This document shows, in pieces, positions 1 through 7,854 of a stretch of 26,884 nt of DNA (position 1 is its first letter; every line of letters begins with the position of its first letter). The DNA is from JBBIND01 sp037444075 (GTDB taxonomy: Bacteria; Acidobacteriota; Terriglobia; Bryobacterales; Bryobacteraceae): assembly GCA_037444075.1 (NCBI GenBank), contig JBBIND010000060.1:1-26884 (forward strand). The letters are read 5' to 3'. The notes below the pieces were generated by a model, which saw nothing but the letters and a program-made list of their open reading frames with translations, made no database searches and was not told where the DNA came from. The position numbers were made by a program, and so were the translations under genes.

Positions 1-91
1 CTTCTTCCGTCGCCTGGCCCGCGTGCAAGTCCTTGATGACGCCTTTCAGGTTGCGTATACGCTGGGCGCGATTGTCGATCAATTCGCTCAT
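1..91 (-). CDS. DUF438-like protein, N-terminal fragment
   Basis: The window opens inside a minus-strand gene whose ATG is at 91-89. A GGAG-type ribosome-binding site lies about 8 nt upstream. Only 30 codons are visible, beginning MSELIDNRAQRIRNLKGVIK and continuing with a 'DLHAG' motif. This resembles the N-terminus of DUF438 proteins, which often go on to hemerythrin (HHE) and PAS domains and are thought to sense or handle oxygen or nitric oxide. The family call rests on this short stretch only. The rest of the gene lies outside the window, so neither domain can be confirmed. It is divergent from arsM. Confidence 0.5.
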   Translation of the reverse strand, partial: MSELIDNRAQRIRNLKGVIKDLHAGQATEE

Positions 92-137
92 CTTCTGCTC
101 CAATCCCACGATAACGCCGGTTCGCCGTTTCCCGCGA

Positions 138-149
138 TGACCTTGGTCA
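138..149. promoter_or_regulatory. small inverted repeat between DUF438-like gene and arsM
   Basis: TGACC-TT-GGTCA is a perfect 5-2-5 inverted repeat in the 187-bp divergent spacer. It could be an operator for either gene. No regulator family is recognised from it, and a repeat this short can occur by chance. Confidence 0.22.
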
Positions 150-278
150 CAGGCAACAGACGCCCCTAATGCGGCTATGATCAAGGGAGGGACCGCTGCC
201 GAGCGACCCTTTTCAGTCCGGCGGCACGCGATGCGCCTGGAGGGGCAGAAGAGAGTTTTGGGGAAGGAGTATCGCACT

Positions 279-1091
279 ATGAGCGAGCAGGATTTAAAGA
301 CCCTTATCCAGAAGAAATATGGCGAGGCCGCCGTTTCGGCCTCATCATGCTGCGCCAGCCCCTGCCAGGACAAGGAAAAGGACACCATCTCGGCGAACCT
401 CTATGACACCGCCCAGATGGCTTCACTGCCTGAAGCCGCCGTGCGCGCATCGCTGGGTTGCGGCAACCCCACTGCCTTGGCCTCGCTCAAACCTGGCGAA
501 GTGGTGCTTGACCTCGGTTCGGGGGGAGGCATCGATGTACTGCTCTCAGCCCGCCGAGTTGGCCCCACGGGCAAAGCCTATGGTCTCGATATGACTGACG
601 AGATGCTGGCGCTAGCGCGCGAAAACCAGGCCAAAGCCGGGCTCGAGAACGTCGAATTTCTGAAGGGCGAAATGGAGGACATTCCCCTGCCCGATAACGC
701 CGTGGATGTGATCATCAGCAACTGCGTCGTCAATCTCTCGGCCGACAAGGACCGCGTGCTGAGAGAAGCGTTCCGCGTGCTCCGTCCCGGCGGAAGGCTT
801 GCCATTTCAGATGTGGTTGTGCGGGGCGGTGTTCCAGCGGAAATCCGCAAGAGCGTCGAACTTTGGATCGGCTGTGTAGCCGGCGCTTTGGAGGAACACG
901 AGTACCGGGACAAGCTGACTGCGGCCGGTTTCTCGGACGTGGACATCGAGCCCACTCGCGTCTACACCGTAGACGATGCGCGCGAGTTTCTGACCGATGC
1001 GGGGGTTGATGTGGAGGCCATCGCGCCCACCGTCAACGGGAAGTTCATGAGCGCCTTCGTAAGGGCCACGAAACCTGCGTCCGCGGCCTGA
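279..1091 (+). CDS. arsM: arsenite S-adenosylmethionine methyltransferase ArsM
   Basis: This cytosolic SAM-dependent enzyme methylates arsenite to mono-, di- and trimethylated forms, some of them volatile. The 270-residue protein has the SAM motif DLGSGGGID at about 78-86. The three arsenic-binding cysteines of the family are all present: C61 (in GCGNP), C149 (in SNCVVNLS) and C199 (in IGCVAGAL). An N-terminal Cys cluster (C24, C25, C29) is also typical of ArsM. The reading frame is open back to 177. The ATG at 279 is chosen because a GGAAGGAG ribosome-binding site sits 9 nt upstream and ArsM homology starts there. No arsR, arsB or arsC is adjacent in the window, so arsenic control is not visible. 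The substrate call is firm because of the three cysteines. Confidence 0.93.
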   Translation: MSEQDLKTLIQKKYGEAAVSASSCCASPCQDKEKDTISANLYDTAQMASLPEAAVRASLGCGNPTALASLKPGEVVLDLGSGGGIDVLLSARRVGPTGKAYGLDMTDEMLALARENQAKAGLENVEFLKGEMEDIPLPDNAVDVIISNCVVNLSADKDRVLREAFRVLRPGGRLAISDVVVRGGVPAEIRKSVELWIGCVAGALEEHEYRDKLTAAGFSDVDIEPTRVYTVDDAREFLTDAGVDVEAIAPTVNGKFMSAFVRATKPASAA

Positions 1092-1130
1092 CGGAGCCGC
1101 CTAGTCACCCGGCTGCCGGCACGGCTGACG

Positions 1131-1150
1131 CGCCCGGCCGCGGCCCGGCG
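1131..1150. terminator. imperfect GC palindrome between convergent arsM and pit
   Basis: A 20-bp palindrome with one mismatched pair per arm lies between the stop codons of two convergent genes. It could form a bidirectional hairpin, but there is no T-run on either side and no room for a loop. It is a weak candidate. Confidence 0.22.
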
Positions 1151-1201
1151 CAGTGAGATTCACGATGGAGCGTCCCAGAATCACCGGCTGCTGTTGCGCG
1201 C

Positions 1202-2227
1202 TCAGTAGTCAGGGAATATCCAGTGCAGCACAATGTAGGAGAGCCAGCCCACGGCTGCCGAGGAGGGGATGGTCAGCACCCAGGCCCACACAATCTTGGT
1301 GGCCATCTTCCAGCGCACCGCATTGGCCCGCCTGACGACACCCACGCCCGCGATGGAGCCCGCAATTGTATGCGTAGTCGAGACCGGTTGGCCCAGGAAG
1401 GTGGCGAACAGCACGGCGGTGGCGCCGGCCGTCTCAGCGCAGAACCCCTCGCGGGGCTTCAGCCGTGTGATGCGTGTGCCCATGGTCTGCACCACGCGCC
1501 AGCCGCCCATGAGAGTTCCCAGGGCAATGGCGGCGTGGGCCGAGAAGATCACCCAGACGGGCACTTCGAAGACTTGCAGATAGCCGCCGGTATACAGGGC
1601 GCCGGTGATGACGCCCATGGTCTTCTGTGCGTCGTTGGTGCCGTGTGAGTAGCTGAACACTGCGGCGGAAACCAACTGAAGGCGGCGGAAATGCACGTCC
1701 ATCTTCCTGGGCATGGAACCCTGGAATATCCAGTACACGGCCGTCATGAGGGTTGCAGCCAACAGCAGGCCGAGGATGGGTGACAGGACGATGAAGATGA
1801 TGGGCTTCACCCAGCCGCTGAAAATGATGGCATCCAGACTGTTGGAAAAACCCTTCATGTAAGCTACGCGCGAGATGGCAGCTCCCGCGTAGCCGCCTAT
1901 TAGCGCGTGTGAGGCGCTGACGGGCAGCCCAAGCATGGAGGTGGTGAATATCCAGAAAATGGCTCCCGTCAAACCGGCCAGGATGACAAACGGCGTCACG
2001 TACTCCAGGTTCACCATGCCGCTGCCAATGGTCTTCGCCACACCGGTGCCGAACGTGAAGGCGGAGACGAAATTGAAAAACGCCGCCCACGCGACCGCCT
2101 GGTAAGGGGTCAGGACGCGCGTCGCCACAATGGTGGCAATGGAATTGGCCGCGTCATTGAAACCGTTGAAGTAATCAAAGATGAGGGCGACTACGACAAT
2201 GACAACAACCAGCTCGAAGGTCATCAT
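1202..2227 (-). CDS. pit: low-affinity inorganic phosphate transporter, Pit/PHO4 family
   Basis: This inner-membrane permease carries phosphate (as a metal-phosphate complex in characterised Pit proteins) with protons or sodium. The 341-residue protein shows the two inverted-repeat signatures of the PHO4 family: GFNDAAN at residues 22-28 and GTNDAQK at 196-202. Each is followed by long hydrophobic segments, about ten in all. The frame stays open to 2335, but that would overlap the DUF47 gene and add a polar, non-homologous head. The ATG at 2227 (or its neighbour at 2224) fits the hydrophobic start. It lies 26 nt downstream of the DUF47 gene, with which it forms the usual Pit accessory pair. 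No pho box or pst genes are visible. Confidence 0.93.
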   Translation of the reverse strand: MMTFELVVVIVVVALIFDYFNGFNDAANSIATIVATRVLTPYQAVAWAAFFNFVSAFTFGTGVAKTIGSGMVNLEYVTPFVILAGLTGAIFWIFTTSMLGLPVSASHALIGGYAGAAISRVAYMKGFSNSLDAIIFSGWVKPIIFIVLSPILGLLLAATLMTAVYWIFQGSMPRKMDVHFRRLQLVSAAVFSYSHGTNDAQKTMGVITGALYTGGYLQVFEVPVWVIFSAHAAIALGTLMGGWRVVQTMGTRITRLKPREGFCAETAGATAVLFATFLGQPVSTTHTIAGSIAGVGVVRRANAVRWKMATKIVWAWVLTIPSSAAVGWLSYIVLHWIFPDY

Positions 2228-2253
2228 GACGGAATCAGAGTCTGGGGTGGCGC

Positions 2254-2868
2254 TCAGTTGTTCTTGACGACAACGTTCTGCAGGATATCCGCCACGTCTT
2301 CGCAGCGGTCCGTCGTGGTTTCCAGATACTCGCAAACCTCCTTCTTCTTCAGCAACTGGATGGGGTCTTTTTCGGTTTCAAAAAGGTTGGCTACGGTCGC
2401 GCGAACCAGCTTGTCAGCCGCGTCCTCCAGGCGGTTCACTTCGATGCAGTGGTCCAACAGAGGTTGGTCTTTTTCGAGCGCCACCAGGGCTTTCTCCAGC
2501 GCGGCGGCGCAACCGTGGACCAACTCGCACAGCCTCACGACGGTTTCCGGGATGGGGTCCAGGCGGTAAGCGGCGATGCGGTGGAGGCTCTCTTCGAGCG
2601 CGTCCAGCACGTCATCCAGCGCGGAGGAAAGCCGGTGGATGTCCTCGGGGTCGATGGGCGTGATGAAAGTCTGGTTGAGCTTATGGAATACCTCGTGGAT
2701 GATCTCATCGCCCTTGGCTTCCAGGCGCTGGATCTCCTCGGCGCATTTCGCCAGCTCGGAGTTGCCGGCTCGGGTGCCGTCCAACAGCAGTTTCGAGGCT
2801 TGTAGTATCAGTTCGGCCTGCTCAGAGAACAGGTGGAAGAATTTTTCTTGTTTCGGTAAAAGTCTCAT
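2254..2868 (-). CDS. DUF47 (PhoU-like) protein, Pit accessory regulator
   Basis: The 204-residue protein is acidic and all helical, starting MRLLPKQEKFFHLFSEQAEL and containing repeated E/D-rich helices of the PhoU-like four-helix fold. Length and sequence match the DUF47 family, which is found next to Pit permeases and is thought to modulate phosphate transport, possibly through bound metal. It is the first gene of the two-gene unit with pit. No strong ribosome-binding site precedes the ATG at 2868. The role in this organism is inferred from gene pairing, since the family is biochemically little studied. Confidence 0.88.
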   Translation of the reverse strand: MRLLPKQEKFFHLFSEQAELILQASKLLLDGTRAGNSELAKCAEEIQRLEAKGDEIIHEVFHKLNQTFITPIDPEDIHRLSSALDDVLDALEESLHRIAAYRLDPIPETVVRLCELVHGCAAALEKALVALEKDQPLLDHCIEVNRLEDAADKLVRATVANLFETEKDPIQLLKKKEVCEYLETTTDRCEDVADILQNVVVKNN

Positions 2869-2942
2869 AAGCGAAGTTCGGAGTCAGGCGGTTTTGCGGT
2901 CCGAAAGTGAGAATACCATGATCCCAATCCGAGCCGTCCCGG

Positions 2943-3755
2943 TCAACCTTCCCAGATGCTGGCCGCGTCCAGGCAGGTCAGCGATGGATGTTCTTGCGCG
3001 GCTTTGCCAGAGCCTGCAAGATCCAAAAATCGGGTGTCCAACAGCCGTTCGGGCTGCAAATTGCCCATGGCTGCCAGGAGATTTTGTTTGATGTTCGGGA
3101 AGCGCTCTTCGAGTTGGGCGAACATACCCCGCAACGTCTCGCGCACTGTCCCGGTCTTTTGCGAGCAACCACACGGCACCACGGGGGCGCCGATCATTTC
3201 CGCATAGCTTGCGGTCATGGTCTCCGGCACCAGCAGCAATGGGCGGATGAGCCGGAATTGCCGGTCTCTGGAATAGGTCACCGCCGGCAGCGCGCTCAGC
3301 CTGCCCGTAAACAGAGCGTTCCTTAAGAGCGCCTCGCAGAAGTCGTCCGCCGTGTGGCCCAGCGCGATCACGTTGGCGCCCAGACCGCTGGCGATTTCAT
3401 AAACAGCCCGGCGGCGGTAGCGGCTGCACAAGTCGCAACCATGTTCCGGATGACTCTCGAGCAAACGGAGGGAGGCGGTGTCGCGGTAGCAGGTCCAATC
3501 CACTTTCCTGCGCTTCAAGTACTCCTCAACCGGGCCCAAGGGACGTTGGAACTTGCCTTGCACCACGGTGAAGGCGCAGACGGAGAACTGTATCGGGGCG
3601 CGCTCAGCCAACGTCAAGAGAATGTCAAGCAACGTATGGGAATCCTTGCCGCCGGAAAGTCCCACGGCTACGCGATCGCCATCGTGCACCATGTTGAAGC
3701 GCCCGACAGCTTCGCCGGCTTTACGCAACAGAGCTTTCTTAAGATCCAAATTCAT
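2943..3755 (-). CDS. ttcA: TtcA-family tRNA thiolation enzyme (PP-loop ATPase)
   Basis: TtcA makes 2-thiocytidine at position 32 of some tRNAs, using ATP to adenylate the base and a [4Fe-4S] cluster to deliver sulfur. The 270-residue product has the PP-loop motif SGGKDS at residues 34-39, a CxxC pair (C107, C110) and a later CGC (C195, C197). These match the cluster ligands of TtcA. There are no C-terminal zinc fingers of the TtuA/CTU1 type, which favours TtcA. The frame runs on to 3815, but the homologous start is ATG 3755 (MNLDLKKALL). It lies 25 bp head to head with rsmB. The exact modified base is inferred from the family. Confidence 0.82.
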   Translation of the reverse strand: MNLDLKKALLRKAGEAVGRFNMVHDGDRVAVGLSGGKDSHTLLDILLTLAERAPIQFSVCAFTVVQGKFQRPLGPVEEYLKRRKVDWTCYRDTASLRLLESHPEHGCDLCSRYRRRAVYEIASGLGANVIALGHTADDFCEALLRNALFTGRLSALPAVTYSRDRQFRLIRPLLLVPETMTASYAEMIGAPVVPCGCSQKTGTVRETLRGMFAQLEERFPNIKQNLLAAMGNLQPERLLDTRFLDLAGSGKAAQEHPSLTCLDAASIWEG

Positions 3756-3766
3756 ATTATAGAAGC

Positions 3767-3774
3767 AAGGAGGG
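3767..3774 (+). promoter_or_regulatory. strong Shine-Dalgarno sequence for rsmB (marks a CTG start)
   Basis: AAGGAGGG lies 6-7 nt upstream of a CTG codon at 3781 that is in frame with rsmB. No ATG, GTG or TTG falls at a suitable distance. The next standard start, GTG 3826, is over 50 nt downstream. The position of this site is the main reason to place the rsmB start at CTG. Confidence 0.75.
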
Positions 3775-3780
3775 TCCGAT

Positions 3781-4950
3781 CTGGTTTCTCCCGCACGCAA
3801 GCTGGCCTTCGACATCCTCAGGCTGGTGGACTCAGGCGGGCATGCCGCGGATCTGCTGAGGCTCCGGGCAGCCCGGCTCGACCGGCGCGACGCCGCGCTC
3901 GCTTCCGAAATCGTCCTGGGCGTACTGCGTTACCGGGCGCAGCTGGATTTCCTGGTGGAGCATTTTTCCGGGCATAACACCGCAAAATTCGACGCGGAGG
4001 TGGTGCTCATCCTGCGCGCAGCCATCTACCAACTGCGCTACCTGGACAGGGTTCCTCGGCACGCCGCCGTGAACGAAAGCGTCGGCCTTGTCAAACGCGC
4101 GCACAAGCGATCCGCCGCCGGGCTGGTCAACGCGGTGCTGCGCAAGGTTCATCGCGACCCTGTGCTTTGGCCAAACCGCGCCACGCAATGGTCGCATCCC
4201 GAATGGCTGCTGGCGAGCTGGGAGCGGCAGTTCGGAAAGGAGGCAGCCGAGGCGATTGCGGCAACCTTCCTCCACCCCCCAGCGACGTACGTGCGTCTGC
4301 CGGAAGGCCCACAAGCCGAGCCGGGCCTCAAGCTGGAGCCAACCGAGCTTGACGGCTGCTACCGCGTGCTTCGCGGCGAACCTGCCGCTCATCGCATTCA
4401 GGACATCGGCTCGCAGTCCATTGTGCCGCTGTTGGAACTCGAAGAAGGCATGACATTTCTCGACCTGTGCGCCGCGCCCGGCAACAAGACGGCGCAGGCT
4501 CTGGAGTCGAAGGTGAAAGCCGTAGCCTGTGACGTCCGCAGTTCTCGCCTTCGGGCGCTCGAAGGTCTGCCTGTACCGCTGGTCGTGCTGGACGGCACGC
4601 AGCCATTGCCATTCGCGCGGAGCTTCGACAGGATCCTGGTGGACGCGCCCTGCTCAGGCACCGGAACGCTGGGGCGCAACCCGGAAATCAAGTGGCGGCT
4701 GAAGGAGGAGGATCTGGCGCGCCACCACCACAGACAAGTGGGCCTCCTCAGGAATGCCTTGGCAAGTCTGAAGAGCGGCGGGCGGCTGGTTTACTCGACC
4801 TGTTCGCTGGAACCGGAAGAAAATGATAAGACAGTACAGGCGGTGCTGGCGGGCGCGCCAACTGGTGCGCGCCTTGAAAGTCAGCACTCGCGAGTGCCCG
4901 GCAGGGACGCCGGAGACGGGTTTTTCGCTGCTGTGATAACATCGGACTAG
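3781..4950 (+). CDS. rsmB: 16S rRNA m5C967 methyltransferase RsmB
   Basis: RsmB methylates C967 of 16S rRNA with SAM. From the CTG at 3781 the protein has 389 residues: an N-terminal NusB-like RNA-binding domain (about 1-140) and a Rossmann methyltransferase domain. The latter has motif I FLDLCAAPGNKT near 226-237 and the two family cysteines, C291 in DAPCSGTG and C341 in YSTCSLEPEEN. A standard-codon start (GTG 3826) would remove the conserved opening helix SPARKLAFDILR. The frame closes upstream at TAG 3760, leaving CTG 3781 as the only plausible initiator. It heads a co-directional run, with rpe starting 7 nt after its stop. Confidence 0.92.
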   Translation: MVSPARKLAFDILRLVDSGGHAADLLRLRAARLDRRDAALASEIVLGVLRYRAQLDFLVEHFSGHNTAKFDAEVVLILRAAIYQLRYLDRVPRHAAVNESVGLVKRAHKRSAAGLVNAVLRKVHRDPVLWPNRATQWSHPEWLLASWERQFGKEAAEAIAATFLHPPATYVRLPEGPQAEPGLKLEPTELDGCYRVLRGEPAAHRIQDIGSQSIVPLLELEEGMTFLDLCAAPGNKTAQALESKVKAVACDVRSSRLRALEGLPVPLVVLDGTQPLPFARSFDRILVDAPCSGTGTLGRNPEIKWRLKEEDLARHHHRQVGLLRNALASLKSGGRLVYSTCSLEPEENDKTVQAVLAGAPTGARLESQHSRVPGRDAGDGFFAAVITSD

Positions 4951-4957
4951 TTGCTAA

Positions 4958-5632
4958 ATGATTGAGATTGTTCCCTCAATACTCTCGGCCCATTTTGCGC
5001 GGCTCCACGAGGAAATCGCCCAAGTAGAAAAGGCCGGAGTGCGTCTTGTCCACATCGATGTGATGGACGGCCATTTTGTGCCAAACATCACCGTGGGTCC
5101 GCCGGTCGTGGCGTCGATCCGCAAGATCACCCAGCTCAAGCTCGACGTGCACCTGATGGTTTCGGAACCGGACAAGTTCATCCCTGCGTTCCTCAAGGCG
5201 GGGGCGGACCACATTTCGGTTCACCAGGAGGCTTGCGTCCACCTGGACCGTACGCTGAACTCCATCCGCGAGGGCGGGGCAGGTGCAGGCGTGGTGCTCA
5301 ATCCCGCCACGCCGCTCGGGACCATTGAGGAAGTCCTCGAACTCGTGGACCACGTCCTGCTCATGAGCGTAAATCCGGGCTTTGGGGGGCAGCGGCTGAT
5401 TCCGAGCGTGCTGCGCAAGGCGTCCCGGCTGAGGGCGATGAGGAACGAACTCGGATTGGATTTTGCCATCGAAGTGGATGGCGGTGTGAACCTGGACAAC
5501 CTCGCCATGGTGATCCGCGCCGGCTTTGACTGGATTGTGGCCGGCTCGGCTGTCTTCGACAGTCCTGATCCGGCTGCCACCGTGGGCCGGATGCAGCAGA
5601 TTGCCCGGGAGGCGACGCTGGTTCGCGTTTAG
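4958..5632 (+). CDS. rpe: ribulose-phosphate 3-epimerase
   Basis: The enzyme interconverts ribulose 5-phosphate and xylulose 5-phosphate in the pentose phosphate pathway. The 224-residue protein is a standard-length TIM barrel. Metal and catalytic residues are visible: H32 and D34 in VHIDVMDGHFVPN, H65 in LDVHLMV and D174 in EVDGGVN. The phosphate-binding loop region (MSVNPGFGGQ) is intact. It starts 7 nt after rsmB and is probably cotranscribed with it, a pairing seen in many bacteria. No Shine-Dalgarno sequence is evident, which fits translation coupled to rsmB. Confidence 0.97.
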   Translation: MIEIVPSILSAHFARLHEEIAQVEKAGVRLVHIDVMDGHFVPNITVGPPVVASIRKITQLKLDVHLMVSEPDKFIPAFLKAGADHISVHQEACVHLDRTLNSIREGGAGAGVVLNPATPLGTIEEVLELVDHVLLMSVNPGFGGQRLIPSVLRKASRLRAMRNELGLDFAIEVDGGVNLDNLAMVIRAGFDWIVAGSAVFDSPDPAATVGRMQQIAREATLVRV

Positions 5633-5660
5633 ACATGCTAATTATGGTAGCGGGTGTTTT

Positions 5661-6770
5661 ATGAACGCTTTCCGTTATGTGGTGGCGCTGGCCCTGGTTG
5701 CCGCGCTTCTCAGCGGCTGCGGGTTCCGCAGGAAGAAATACGAGAACCCGATCACTCAGGATACGGCGCAACCGGACAAGATTCTTTTCGACAAGGCTAT
5801 TCAGGACATCGAGAAGGGGCGTTACGAGGTTGCGCGTCTTACCTTGCAGACGCTCATCAACACCTACGACACGAGCGAATTCCTGGCTAAGTCGAAACTG
5901 GCCATTGCCGACAGTTGGTACCGCGAAGGCGGTTCACACGGTCTGGCTCAGGCTGAGGCTGAGTACAAGGATTTCATTCTCTTCTATCCCACGCTGGAAG
6001 AAGCCGCGGAAGCGCAGGAGAAGGTCTGCATGATCCACTACCGGCAGATGGAAAAGCCGGATCGTGATCCTCTGCACGCCGTCCGCGCGGACGACGAATG
6101 CCGCCAGTTGCTGGTTCAGTTTCCGAACAGCCGGTTTGCTCCTCGCGTCCAACAGACCCTGCGGGAAATCCAGGAAGTGATTGCCAGCGGCGAGTATCGT
6201 GTCGGCGAGTTCTACCACAAGAAGGGCAGCTATTCGGCGGCCGCCAACCGGCTGCAGTTGACGGTGGATCATTACCCGCTCTACAGCGGCGCGGATCGCG
6301 CCCTCTGGCAGTTGGGAGATGCTTACTCGCAACTCGGCCCGCGTTTCCGGGATAAGTCCGGCGAGGCGTATGCGCGGATTGTCAGGGACTATCCTTTGAG
6401 CCCGTACGTGGAGCAGGCCAAGCGGCAGCTGAAGCTGCTGGAAATGGAAATCCCGGAGCCCGACCCGGTCGCCGTGGCGCGCATGCAGTACGAACAGGAA
6501 AACTACGTAAAGCCGGGTCTGATGAGCCATTTCTGGGGAATGTTCCGGAAGAGCCCGGACGTGAGGGCTGCGGCCAAGTCCGGCACGCCGGCTCTGACGA
6601 GCTTGCGTCCCACCGCGCCGCCCACCGTGCCCCTTCCGGGTGAAACCGGCGCCGGCTTGTCCGCTGACGTAACGGTTTCCACGGTGTCCGACACGACAGC
6701 GCTGGATACGAAACCCGACGCGCGGCAGAATCCGCCGTCACCTCCGCCGCCGCCGCAGCCAGACCGCTGA
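5661..6770 (+). CDS. bamD: BamD-like outer-membrane assembly lipoprotein, long form
   Basis: BamD is a lipoprotein of the BAM complex that folds beta-barrels into the outer membrane. The 369-residue product has a lipoprotein signal with lipobox LSGC and lipidated C20. TPR-like helical repeats follow (for example the DKAIQDIEKGRYEVARLTLQ region, then YPTLEEAAEAQ and FPNSRFAPRVQ). Typical BamD is about 240 residues. This one carries roughly 100 extra residues that are low-complexity and end in a run of prolines (PPSPPPPPQP). The frame is open from 5526, but that start lies inside rpe, whereas ATG 5661 opens the signal peptide. A more general TPR lipoprotein role is the main alternative. Confidence 0.85.
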   Translation: MNAFRYVVALALVAALLSGCGFRRKKYENPITQDTAQPDKILFDKAIQDIEKGRYEVARLTLQTLINTYDTSEFLAKSKLAIADSWYREGGSHGLAQAEAEYKDFILFYPTLEEAAEAQEKVCMIHYRQMEKPDRDPLHAVRADDECRQLLVQFPNSRFAPRVQQTLREIQEVIASGEYRVGEFYHKKGSYSAAANRLQLTVDHYPLYSGADRALWQLGDAYSQLGPRFRDKSGEAYARIVRDYPLSPYVEQAKRQLKLLEMEIPEPDPVAVARMQYEQENYVKPGLMSHFWGMFRKSPDVRAAAKSGTPALTSLRPTAPPTVPLPGETGAGLSADVTVSTVSDTTALDTKPDARQNPPSPPPPPQPDR

Positions 6771-6791
6771 AGGCGCGCCGCAAAAGCCCTC

Positions 6792-7370
6792 ATGAGCCGG
6801 ATTCTGCTGGCCGACGATAGCCCGCATGCCCAGCGAATGGGTGAGCGGATCTTGCGCGAGGAGGGCTTTGAAGTTGTCACCGTAACCGACGGGGAGACAG
6901 CCCTGGTGCGGCTGACTGACGTCGATCCAGACGTCATTCTGGCGGATATCTTTCTCCCCGGCCGCTCCGGGTACGATATCTGCCGCTATGTCAAGACGGA
7001 GCCCCGCCACAGGCACGTGCGCGTAGCGCTGACCGCCGGGTTGCTCGAGCCGTTTGACGAAGACGAAGCGCGGCGCACCGGTTGCGATGCCATTCTGAAG
7101 AAGCCCTTTGAGGCTTCCGTGGTCGTGGAAACGCTCAAACCGCTGCTCCAGGCGGCCTGCTTCGCGCGGGGGCTCTTCGCGGAACAACTGGCGCACAACG
7201 CTCCGGAAACTCTGCCTCCGCAACCAGCCGAGACTGCACCTCCGTCCATCGAACGCGCCGAAATTGACCCCGAGCGGGTACGCGCAGCCGTCACCCTCGC
7301 CCTCGACGCCGCCTTGCCGGCCATGATCGAAGAAGTCACCGAGCGCGTGCTCGTGGCGCTCGGCCACTGA
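6792..7370 (+). CDS. single-domain response regulator (CheY-like) with short C-terminal helix
   Basis: This is a receiver domain of two-component signalling, phosphorylated by an unidentified histidine kinase. The acidic pair D8-D9, phospho-acceptor D52 (in ILADIFLPG), T81 and K104 (in KKPF) are all in place. The remaining 70-80 residues have no helix-turn-helix or enzyme domain. They include a low-complexity Pro/Glu/Ala linker and an amphipathic C-terminal helix that could bind a partner. No kinase gene is in the window. It begins 21 nt after bamD and probably belongs to the same transcript, but its output is unknown. Confidence 0.85.
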   Translation: MSRILLADDSPHAQRMGERILREEGFEVVTVTDGETALVRLTDVDPDVILADIFLPGRSGYDICRYVKTEPRHRHVRVALTAGLLEPFDEDEARRTGCDAILKKPFEASVVVETLKPLLQAACFARGLFAEQLAHNAPETLPPQPAETAPPSIERAEIDPERVRAAVTLALDAALPAMIEEVTERVLVALGH

Positions 7371-7452
7371 GTTCTTTTTCCGGCGTCTTCGCGAAGGGGA
7401 GGGAACAAACAGCGCGTCCTCATCGTTTCACTACATGGGAGGTACGAACGCC

Positions 7453-7854
7453 ATGTATTGCACCAGTTGTGGACGTCAACTGGAAATTGTCGACAGGTTC
7501 TGTTCACAATGCGGCCAGGTGGCGCGCCAGAGCGAGCCGCGCACGCAGGGAGGATCCACGCGGCCGAGGCGGCTTGTGCGTCCCATGCGCGAGAAGAACA
7601 TCGCGGGAGTCTGCGCCGGCTTTGCGCGCTACCTCGATGTGGACGTCACCCTGCTGAGGATCCTGTGGCTTTGCATAGCGATCTTCACGGGCGGACTGGG
7701 CTTCGTCGCATACTTGATCTGCTGGATCGTCATGCCCAAAGACTATACGGACTGGAGCGCGTTGAATTCCGTCCAGCAGCGGCCGGTCCCACCGCAGCCG
7801 GCGCAGGAAAAGAAGGAAGCGCAGGAGAAGGCGGAAGGCGCCGGGATCGTCTAA
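7453..7854 (+). CDS. zinc-ribbon PspC-domain membrane protein
   Basis: The 133-residue protein starts with a zinc ribbon (C3, C6, C17, C20). A PspC domain follows at about 42-96, with the typical 'AGVCAGFARYLDVDVTLLRILW' pattern and two membrane-crossing stretches. The tail is charged and rich in Lys/Glu/Pro. PspC proteins act in envelope stress (phage-shock) responses at the inner membrane, but no other psp gene is nearby, so the role here is open. ATG 7453 is preferred over ATG 7435 because GGGAGGT ends 9 nt before it. Its TAA overlaps the leuD TAG on the opposite strand. Confidence 0.85.
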   Translation: MYCTSCGRQLEIVDRFCSQCGQVARQSEPRTQGGSTRPRRLVRPMREKNIAGVCAGFARYLDVDVTLLRILWLCIAIFTGGLGFVAYLICWIVMPKDYTDWSALNSVQQRPVPPQPAQEKKEAQEKAEGAGIV

